Below, in pieces: positions 38,061-46,600 of a stretch of 64,000 nucleotides of DNA. The notes below the pieces were generated by a model. It made no database searches. It had not been told where the DNA came from and saw nothing but the letters and a program-made list of their open reading frames with translations. The DNA comes from CAYLNH01 sp964384625 (GTDB lineage Bacteria; Verrucomicrobiota; Lentisphaeria; JABSQK01). A program made the position numbers and the translations under genes. The stretch spans positions 1-64,000 of the forward strand of contig CAYLNH010000004.1 in the NCBI GenBank assembly GCA_964384625.1. Direction: 5' to 3'. How positions within the stretch are numbered: position 1 is the first letter of the stretch; each line of letters opens with the position of its first letter.

Positions 38061-38089
38061 TTGACACAAACACGTCGGAGGCCGACAAT
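38061..38089 (+). promoter_or_regulatory. Strong promoter upstream of a terminator
   Basis: A perfect TTGACA (38061-38066) and GACAAT (38084-38089) are 17 bases apart. Initiation is expected near 38096. Confidence 0.65.
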
Positions 38090-38117
38090 AGCCTTGCACA
38101 ACATCCCCCCGAAGGCG

Positions 38118-38147
38118 CCCGGCGCGGATTTACCCGCCGGGTTTTTT
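38118..38147 (+). terminator. Intrinsic terminator or attenuator
   Basis: A perfect 7-pair stem CCCGGCG/CGCCGGG with a 10-base loop is followed by six T. It lies only about 20 bases after the predicted start of the 38061 promoter and 38 bases before the next gene. It may end the TgpA transcript, make a ~50-base RNA, or attenuate the lipoprotein gene. Confidence 0.75.
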
Positions 38148-38185
38148 ATTGCGCTGAAACTACGCAATGGAGAGACGACTGCGGC

Positions 38186-38593
38186 ATGACTGCAAACCGG
38201 CATCAACAACTGCTGCGGATCACCGTAGCGGTGATCACCATGGCTGTAAGCGGCTGCTTCTGGATAGGCGAAAAGATCGACCCCGCCGCCCTGCCGCCGC
38301 CCGCCCTGAAGCACTACGACGCCGATGTCCTGGTCCGCGTGGATTCGCTCCAGCCGCTGAAGCGTGACGACGTCATCCGCGCCTACAGCGCCGGGGTTGA
38401 CATCGTCAAAGTGATCCAGGGTCGGAACTACCTGGCCAAGGGCCAGACCCTCGAGCTCGACGTGGAAGTAAGCTGCGTCAAATACGGCAAGTTGACGGCC
38501 GGCGAAACCGTGCGGCTGCGACTTCTGCGGGTGCCCGGCAAGACGCCGAGGTTCCGTCTTACCCCCGGCGGCATCCTCCGCGAGTCCCGGTAG
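38186..38593 (+). CDS. Small lipoprotein
   Basis: A 135-residue protein with a lipoprotein signal ending in AVSGC (Cys at about residue 24) and a beta-rich mature domain (ADVLVRVDSL, ETVRLRLLRVPG). No family is recognised. It follows the promoter-terminator unit at 38061-38147 and is convergent with the OPT-like operon. Confidence 0.65.
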   Translation: MTANRHQQLLRITVAVITMAVSGCFWIGEKIDPAALPPPALKHYDADVLVRVDSLQPLKRDDVIRAYSAGVDIVKVIQGRNYLAKGQTLELDVEVSCVKYGKLTAGETVRLRLLRVPGKTPRFRLTPGGILRESR

Positions 38594-38673
38594 CGAACCG
38601 CGAGCAGGTCAAGACCGCGCGCGGCTTTCCGGCAGGTAGCCGGTGCGGCCGGGCCTTTTCGCGATGGGCAGGA

Positions 38674-41655
38674 TCAGTACCACCAATAGCGGTCCAGCCC
38701 GCCGAGCTTGATGCTCAGCAACGAGCCGACGATGGTGGCCACCAGTTCGCCGGCGATCAGGCCGATAAAGAAATTCCGGAATTTGACGTAGGTCTGTTGA
38801 TTGCCGTATTTGCTGACCAGTGTTTTGAACAGCCAGCCGATCATGATCGAGCCCCAGTAACCGCGCAGCAACGGGTTGACCAGCATGATCAGCCCGATCG
38901 GATGCACCACCCAGAAGAAGTGCCGGCGGGAGATCAGGATCACCACCATCAACACGGCGCCGGCGATGTACCACCACATCATCCCCGTGTCGTCTACGGG
39001 GCTGCGCTCGATCATCGACTTCAGCGCGCCGAAGGTATGGCTGCGGGCAACATGGTGATAGTTCCAGCCGCGCATGGTGTTGGCGCCGTTGTGATAGCCA
39101 AGGATGATTGTCGCGCCGACGCTTACCACCATGGCCAGGACAATGGCGCCCATGACCGCCACATGATACCGCCAGCGGCTCATGCGCAGGTCGTCGCGCA
39201 CCTTCAGCGAGTTGGCCATGGCCGGCGCAATAAAGGTCTTGATGTCGAAGAACAGGACCATCTGATAGACCCAGAGCGGCGCCATCAGCTTGGCTGAGGT
39301 CCACGCCTTGTCCATGCCGGTGAACGCCTTCAACAACTGGATCGGGCTGAAGTCGAACTTCAGACTGAGGATGCCGCCTTCCGCGACGGCGCGGGTCAGG
39401 CCGATCGTCACCACCAGCGCCATGATGTAGAAGAAGATCGAATAGAAGATATTCGCTTTCATGATCCAGGTGAACGCGATGATCAGCCCCAGCGACGCCA
39501 CCAGGAACGTGGCGGACGACACCCGCAGCTCTCGGCGTTCGCTGTCGTCCAGCCGCATCAGCGACTTTTTGAAGAAACAGGCGAACAGGTACTCCCGGCA
39601 CTTGTAGAGCACCACCAGGGCGAAGACAATCAACGCGCCGGCGCCCTGGGCGTTGCAGAAGCTGATCTTCAACGCTTCGTCCGCCTGGAACGAGCGGGCA
39701 TCGACGCCGTAGCCGAGTTTCACCAGAACCCAGATTTCGAGGATGTAAAAGATGTGGAAGATCCAGAGCGAAAATGAAATCCGCGACGGAATCAGAAAGG
39801 TCAGACCAATCAGGGAGAAGAAGATGACAAAACGCGTGCGTTTCACGGCATCCAGGAAGGTGCCGCCGAAGTACGGCACCATCTGGAACTCCAGCGAAAT
39901 CGGATTGACGTTGGGGATAATCTTCTGCCCGGTAAGATAGTTCCACACCAGGATTCCCAGGGACACCGCCAGACCGCCCCAGAACAAACCTTGACGGAAC
40001 ACCGGCGGGACGTTGCCCGTTTCCCCGTCGTCCTTGGCGCCCGCCAGGATCATCGGCAGCTGCGCCAACGGATAGATCAGCTTTTCATTGTGCGCCCACT
40101 GCCGGAAGATAAGCACGTTGAAACTCATCAGGATCACATAGGTCAGCAGGACGATGATGCCCCAGAACAGCAGCGGCCGGTACCAGATGGACCAGTCCAC
40201 GTCGCCGACCAGGAAGCGCTGCAGCGACGCATCGAACAAGCGGAACTCCTGCATGATCGCCTGAAGCTCCGACCGCACGGCGCCGGGCGGCGGGGGGTCC
40301 TTCTGGTTGACGGCGGCCAGCAGGGCGGCGAGTTTGTCGCGGGTCAACTTCACCCGGTCGGCGACTTCGAGATGGGCGCGGACCTTCGCGTCGAGCTCCT
40401 CATTGATTGCCTTGATCTGTTTTTTCCGGGCCTCGGTTCCCTTCCTCACGTCCTTGATCTCGGCATCGAGCCGTTCAAAGTCTTCCATGGCGGCGAGGCG
40501 CCGCTGTTCGCGCAATTCCCGCAGCCGCTTCCAGGCCTCGCTCTGTTCCCTTTTAAGGGCGTCAAGTTCGCCTTCCATCGCCTCGCGATAGGCGTCCAGC
40601 GCGGGAATCGTACTGATGCTGTCGAGCAGTTCGACGGCGCGTTTAAGGTTGGGTGCGACGGCGGGTAGTTCCTCGCCGTCGGCGCCGGCCAACGCCTGTT
40701 CGGCCAGATGCAGTTCAGACAGGGCCTTCCGGCCGCGGCGCAGCCGCCGCAGACGATGGCGGTATCCGGTAAACCCCTCGCCGTGGACGTAGAGGATGCC
40801 CGGAATCGCCCGCAGCTCCTCCGGCAGACCGCGGCGAAACGTGCGGATCTGCTCGAATGAGTCCTGTTGCATCTCCACCAGGGCGGCGGATTCCTGTTCA
40901 CGCGTCTCCTGCAGCGTGCGGATCCGCTCGGGGAAGGTCCGCAGGACCGCCTCCAGGTCGTAGGCGGCGTCATACTTCTGCCAGCGTGCCGCCGCGCGCT
41001 CTTTGGAACGGGAGACGATGCGCACCTGCCAGCGCATGGCCTCGCGCGACTGGCGGTTGGCTTCGGTATCCGGCGCCTGCAGGAGGTCCTTGTACCGCCG
41101 CTGGATCTCGCGGTCGTCCTGCCGGGTGCGCTGCAGATCACGGGCGGCGTTGTAGACCTTCCGCGCCTGCCGCAGCTCGAGTGTGGTCTCGCGCAGCTTT
41201 GCCGCCGCCTGCCGCGTACCTTCTTCCGCAATGAACAGATGCTCCTCCATGAAGGGCAGGACATAGATGTTCCACTTGTACTGCTCGGTGTTCCAGTCCT
41301 CATTCGAGAGCCCGGAGATTACCGGGACGAGCATGGCCGACAACCCGTACGTGCTGATGCCGCTGGAAACCAGGCCCATCAGGAAGATGATCAACAGTTC
41401 CCCGGCGGAGAACCGGCGGATGAAGCGGACGAGCCGCAGGATCGGGTTGATCACCAGAACCCCGATGATCAGGAACAGAAACGGCAGGGTCGGAATCTGC
41501 GTCCCCGTCAGACTCATGTGCGGCGGGGTGTTCTCCTTCCAGACGGTCATCCAGGCGAACAGCCCGGTCAGGAACAGCCCGATCACGAATGCCCGCACCG
41601 TGATCTGCGGCGCTTTCGGTGTGTCTTCGTCCGGTTTTCTGTTTGGTTCTGCCAT
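38674..41655 (-). CDS. Large OPT-like membrane protein with coiled-coil insert
   Basis: A 993-residue polytopic protein that resembles the OPT-like membrane proteins of Planctomycetes and Lentisphaerota (DUF6784/DUF6785 type). Three N-terminal spans (about 22-40, 56-76, 85-115) come first, then some 330 residues of charged helix that look like a coiled coil, then about ten more spans from about residue 500. It starts seven bases after the stop of a second, shorter OPT-like protein, and the two are probably co-expressed. Peptide or oligopeptide-conjugate transport is inferred from family. The coiled-coil insert is unusual for a transporter. Confidence 0.8.
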   Translation of the reverse strand: MAEPNRKPDEDTPKAPQITVRAFVIGLFLTGLFAWMTVWKENTPPHMSLTGTQIPTLPFLFLIIGVLVINPILRLVRFIRRFSAGELLIIFLMGLVSSGISTYGLSAMLVPVISGLSNEDWNTEQYKWNIYVLPFMEEHLFIAEEGTRQAAAKLRETTLELRQARKVYNAARDLQRTRQDDREIQRRYKDLLQAPDTEANRQSREAMRWQVRIVSRSKERAAARWQKYDAAYDLEAVLRTFPERIRTLQETREQESAALVEMQQDSFEQIRTFRRGLPEELRAIPGILYVHGEGFTGYRHRLRRLRRGRKALSELHLAEQALAGADGEELPAVAPNLKRAVELLDSISTIPALDAYREAMEGELDALKREQSEAWKRLRELREQRRLAAMEDFERLDAEIKDVRKGTEARKKQIKAINEELDAKVRAHLEVADRVKLTRDKLAALLAAVNQKDPPPPGAVRSELQAIMQEFRLFDASLQRFLVGDVDWSIWYRPLLFWGIIVLLTYVILMSFNVLIFRQWAHNEKLIYPLAQLPMILAGAKDDGETGNVPPVFRQGLFWGGLAVSLGILVWNYLTGQKIIPNVNPISLEFQMVPYFGGTFLDAVKRTRFVIFFSLIGLTFLIPSRISFSLWIFHIFYILEIWVLVKLGYGVDARSFQADEALKISFCNAQGAGALIVFALVVLYKCREYLFACFFKKSLMRLDDSERRELRVSSATFLVASLGLIIAFTWIMKANIFYSIFFYIMALVVTIGLTRAVAEGGILSLKFDFSPIQLLKAFTGMDKAWTSAKLMAPLWVYQMVLFFDIKTFIAPAMANSLKVRDDLRMSRWRYHVAVMGAIVLAMVVSVGATIILGYHNGANTMRGWNYHHVARSHTFGALKSMIERSPVDDTGMMWWYIAGAVLMVVILISRRHFFWVVHPIGLIMLVNPLLRGYWGSIMIGWLFKTLVSKYGNQQTYVKFRNFFIGLIAGELVATIVGSLLSIKLGGLDRYWWY

Positions 41656-41662
41656 TGTCGAA

Positions 41663-43672
41663 CTACCAGAGGGTCGGTTGCAGCATTCGCGTGATGACAT
41701 TGAACGCCATCGCGATCATCGAGGTGACGCCCAGGCCGCAGCCGAAACCGGCCAGGATGATGGTCACGAATTTCAGCCACATGTCTTTATATTTCCGCCG
41801 GAAATAGAACCGGCCGATGAAGGCTCCCAGAGCGGTACAGAAAATGGCGCCGGGGTTGCTCTGATTCAGGCCCCAGACGGCGCCGAACACCAGCATCACC
41901 GGCAGGCCGAGGCTCGACAGGGCGGCGAACAGCACGGACCCCGCGCCCATGCCCCAGAGGGCGTATTCAAAGTGCAGCGACTCCAGAAGCTGCGAGCCGC
42001 CTTCCAGCGTCGAAGTCAACCACAGACAACGCTTCCGCAGCTGCAGCTCCCACATCAACTCGGTGTACGGATAGGCCGCCGACGGTATCGGCGCCATGCG
42101 CCAGAGCAGTTCAGATGTCAGGAACGAAGCCGTCACGATGATCGGCACCGTGAGCAGCAGGGTCTTGATCTGACTGATGATCTTCGTGCCGGTCAGCTCG
42201 AGAACGCGGAAACCGACGGTCTCGGGTCCGAGGTTCTGGATCGGCATCGGGGCGAACCAGATGTCAACACCTTTGTGGCCGGTCAGCAGGATGGTCATCT
42301 GTTTCAGATACGGGATGGCCACGGCCTGGCCGCAGATGCCTTCCAATTTGGCGGTTGCATAGGAGATCAACGGCGTATAGACCAGGGCATAGAACGTCAT
42401 GATCACCCAGGGATAGCCGTCCACCAGATAGGCCCCCAGGATGATCCAGGAGAAGGTACTGCCCAGGTAGATACCGACGGCACCGAAAATCGAGAAGTCC
42501 CCGCGGGCGACGTTGCCCTTGACCAGGATGCGCCAGCCTTCTTTGAACCGCTCCGTAAAGCCCGGCACGTGGTTCAACTCGCGCGGCGTGGGACGCACCC
42601 AGGATTTGACGATGGACATCCCGGTGATGACGAATTTGCTGAAGGTCACCGCCAGCGTCAGGCCGATGCCGAAGGACAGGTAGAAGTCCAGGTGGTTCGC
42701 GAAGGTTGTATCGATGAAGCCCATGTCGGGCTGCCACGTCGACAGCACGCCGGCGTCCTGCAGAATCGGGTTGGCGAACCAGGTGAAGACCAGCCCGATC
42801 AGGGCGCCGATGACGCTCCAGAACGGCACGATCATGCCGGAGAGGAAGGCGCCGAAATTCAACACGAGATTAAACGGCACCGCCGGCAGCAGCCGGCCCA
42901 CCTGCGGCGTGAAATCAATCCAGACCAGCGGGATCAACTCGATGCGCTTGGGTAACAACGCCCCGGTAATCATCGGCACACAGATATAGATCCCCCCCCA
43001 GATCAGGCCGAGGGCGCCGCCGATGGAAAAGCAGCGCCAGCGCCACGGTTCGCTGTGCCGGCGATCCGTCGCCAGCGCCGTGATGCCCGCGGCACTCACA
43101 GGCGCAAACGGGAACGGCAGTTTCTCCACGTCGCTGGCCAGCCGATACAGTACGTAGCCCAGGCCGTAGTTGTCGACCCGGCTGACGATCACGCCGAAGA
43201 TGGTCAGCGCGATAATCGGCAACCAGGCCTTGGCGAAAAAGGTCCGCCCGGCCAGTTGGATCTGCTCGGCCGACGGGAAAGCCCAACGGGGCAGCTCGGT
43301 CGCCAGTCCCAGGCCCTGGACGTACTCCGACTGCGCCATGAACTGCTTGAACAGATACCCCGTAAACGGGTCCGCCAACGCCGCACCCGCCATGTAATGC
43401 AACGTATACAGCTCCTGGCTTTTCAAGTGTTTGAACGACCGTTTCGCCACTTCGGCGAAGAGAATCACCAGCACCCATTTCATCGCCTTGCCGATGCTGG
43501 CATCATTGCCGATGACCAGGCTCAGATAGTCCGTCGCCGGATTGACCAGGAACCCCAGGAACAAGGCGCCGGCGACGGTCTTCCAGTTGAAACCGTCCTC
43601 GAAGCCCTCCGCCGAAGGCGGCTTCATGATATTGCGATATTCGTTTAGTTCCTTGTCGTCTACGAAGGACAT
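41663..43672 (-). CDS. OPT-like membrane protein
   Basis: A 669-residue polytopic protein of the same broad family as its neighbour, with about 14 membrane spans and no coiled-coil insert. Motifs such as ARGDFSIFGAVGIYLGS and ALWGMGAGSVLFAALSSLG resemble the second half of the OPT fold. Its ATG lies 12 bases inside the end of the M28/FtsX-like gene, so translation is coupled. The two OPT-like proteins could be the two halves of one permease. Confidence 0.82.
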   Translation of the reverse strand: MSFVDDKELNEYRNIMKPPSAEGFEDGFNWKTVAGALFLGFLVNPATDYLSLVIGNDASIGKAMKWVLVILFAEVAKRSFKHLKSQELYTLHYMAGAALADPFTGYLFKQFMAQSEYVQGLGLATELPRWAFPSAEQIQLAGRTFFAKAWLPIIALTIFGVIVSRVDNYGLGYVLYRLASDVEKLPFPFAPVSAAGITALATDRRHSEPWRWRCFSIGGALGLIWGGIYICVPMITGALLPKRIELIPLVWIDFTPQVGRLLPAVPFNLVLNFGAFLSGMIVPFWSVIGALIGLVFTWFANPILQDAGVLSTWQPDMGFIDTTFANHLDFYLSFGIGLTLAVTFSKFVITGMSIVKSWVRPTPRELNHVPGFTERFKEGWRILVKGNVARGDFSIFGAVGIYLGSTFSWIILGAYLVDGYPWVIMTFYALVYTPLISYATAKLEGICGQAVAIPYLKQMTILLTGHKGVDIWFAPMPIQNLGPETVGFRVLELTGTKIISQIKTLLLTVPIIVTASFLTSELLWRMAPIPSAAYPYTELMWELQLRKRCLWLTSTLEGGSQLLESLHFEYALWGMGAGSVLFAALSSLGLPVMLVFGAVWGLNQSNPGAIFCTALGAFIGRFYFRRKYKDMWLKFVTIILAGFGCGLGVTSMIAMAFNVITRMLQPTLW

Positions 43673-46600
43673 GCTTCCGGGTCCTGTTGCGGGTCAGCCG
43701 GTGTCGCCCCGGCGGCTTCGTACACGGGGAGTTCGTCGGGCGGCCCCTGGGTCACCAGTTCCCGCCCGCGGGCGACATACCAGGCCTGCTGCGTCGGGTC
43801 GACATTGCGCCAGTGCAGCAGCAGGGTGCGCATCGTAGTCAGGAACGGCTTGTTCGTCGTCACCCAGTTGGTGTCCTGGCCGGAGACGCGGTCGATGGTC
43901 ATGTATAGCCGGTAGGTATCGACGACCTCGTCGAACCTAGCGCGGTACGTGACCTCCTGGGTCACGCCCAGATCGAACGGCGCCAGGGCCATGGCGACCC
44001 GCAGCTCGTACCAGGGGCGGCCGGCGGCGTCATCGCCGCTTTCCGCGCCCTCGAACTGCGCCGTCAGATCACCCAGCGACACCTCGCTGCACGAGGCGAA
44101 ATACTCGAACAGATAGTAGATGATGCCGGGCGCCAGCTGCGGCTGATAGATGAACGGGAACGGTACGTGCATGGTCTGGCCGTCGTGCTCGGGCATCGTC
44201 CATTTCCGCCGGCCCGACGGCACGGCCGTCCGCGTCGCCACATACGCCGGATACAAGGTGGACAGCAGCACCAGCCCCACGGCAAAGACAATCGCGTAGA
44301 CGACAATCAACGAGGAGAAGTTGACGTTGATGCCGCTGAGCCAGCCGGTCGCCTTCAGGCCCAGTGAGATGAACTGACCGATCAGATAGCCGCCGACGGC
44401 GCCGATAACGCCGTACACCAGGGCTTCCGCCAGGAAGAAGGTGAAAATGTGCGTCGGATTCAAGCCGATCGCGTTGTAGATAGCGATCTCCGGTTTGCGC
44501 TCGTAAACGGTGCCGAGCAGTGAGTTGAGGATAATCGAACCGGCGATGATCAACGGGATGATCAACCGCGACTTGCCGCCGATCGATGTGCGGTAGTTGC
44601 TCCCGACATAGTACACGCCGGCGGCCATCGGCATGGTGCCCTCGTCATTGGACGTAAAGGTGTCGCGGCTGCCGATGTAGAACCGGGCGTCGCCGACGGT
44701 GAGCAGCAGCTCGATCAAGTCCCACAGCGCCGTCTCCGCGGCAGCCGCGCCGTAATCCGGCAGCCGCACCGAGATACTGTGGGGCGCCGCGCCGAACTCC
44801 TCCGCGGTCCCGGCCGGCAGGAAGGCCACGTTCGCCGGATCCATCACCAGGCCGTCGACCTCGGCTTCATCCAGTTCCAGGTCGCCCTCGTCCCCGCCTT
44901 CCTCGCTCTTCGGCTTCGAGCGAAACGGCAGCAGCGGCAGCGACGGATTCAGATCGCGCAGGTGCCGCATCCGGCCGTCGCCCAACAGGCCGACGACCTT
45001 GAACTCCTCGCCCATGAACCGCACGCGCACGTCCCGCAACGCCTCCGCCCCGAGCCGGGCATAACCGAGCGCCTCGGCGCCTTCCACCGACAGGATGATC
45101 TCACGCGCGTCGGCAGACGAGAAAAACCTGCCGTCAACGATGGCCATCGACTCCTTGAACAGCCGATCATTTGCCGGCAGGCCGACGATGGCGTGGACAT
45201 CCATCCGGTTTCCGGGGGCGCCCGCCACCGCCAGCGGCCACGTCGGACCGTGCTTGCGAACGCGGCGGACGATCACATCGCCCTTGTCGGAATACATGTC
45301 GCGAAAGACCTGCACCGTGGCTTCGTCGATCGGCGCGCCCGCCGGCCAGTGATACAGCAGCCCGGTATACGGCGACTCCTCGGATTTGCGCAGGAACATC
45401 GGCCGCGTTGTTTTTGAGACGCTGGAGAACGCGAGCATGGTGAAAACCACCAGGACAATGGTGGTGGTGGTCAGCGTCGTCCGCACCCGCCGCCGTTTCA
45501 TGTTCTGCACTCCCAGCAGCAGAGCCGTCTGGCCGACTGTCGAGTAGCCGACATCCTTGAGCCCGCTGGTCGTCTGGAACAACAGCGCCATCTCGTTGGA
45601 GAAGTTGGAGTGCAGGACATACGTGACGAAACAGCCGATGGCCCCCAGGATGAACGCGATGAAAATGGCTTCCGGGTTCATGGCGATCGCAAAGGCCGGA
45701 TGAATCAGACGGAACAGGATGTACATCGCCAGAAAAATCCCGGCGAAAGCGAGGAGTTCCTTCTCCATGCGGGTGAAGCGAAAGAGGAGTTTCTGCAGGA
45801 AGAAACAGAACGGCAGCATCAGGCCCATGTAGATCAGGATCGACTTGAGCAGGTCCCGGTTCATCTTGCGCAGTTCACTGTAGGCTTTGACCTGACTGCC
45901 CAGGGAACGGTAGGTCAGGACCCGGGCACTGGCATGCGCCTCGTTCCCGGCTTCGGCCAGGGCGGCCTCGCGGGCGGTCGCGCCGCTTTCGAGGAAGTCC
46001 TCCATCAGCAAGTTGCGTATGCCCTTCATCTCCTCGGCGCGGAACCGGTTCAGCCACTCCATGTCGGCGGCCGCCTGCCGGTGCCAGTCCCGGGGAAAAT
46101 CGCCGGCATCGAAGAACCCCGCTCCCTCGGGGTTGCCGGCGTCGGCATTGAGCAGACAGCGCCGATCATCGGTGATGACCAGAATCGACTCGGGCGTAAA
46201 CCGGTAGTCCTTGCGCCAGACGTAGACGGCCGCCGGCCCCGTTGACCGATGCGACTTGGCCGGCGACAGCGAACTCAGCCCGTGCACGCCGTACTTCTCG
46301 GGCTCCGACTTGGACTGGGCGCCTTTGATCCAGACCTTGTCCACGGTGATCGGACCCGCCTTCAGTGTGGTCGGATCGGTCCGGCCGTAGATCGGGATCT
46401 CGCGGCACGGGAACAACGGCAGCGTCTTCTGCCGGCTGAAATTCGTGTTGGAATTCATCTGGCGGGACGACTGGATGCGGCCTTTGTCGATTGTATACAG
46501 CACATCCCGGCCGTTTGGCCCCAGTTGGTAGGCAATCGGCGCCAGAACGTTCGGCTCGGTCAAGGCATAGAGCACGGCAAGCCCGGTCTCGCCGCTCATG

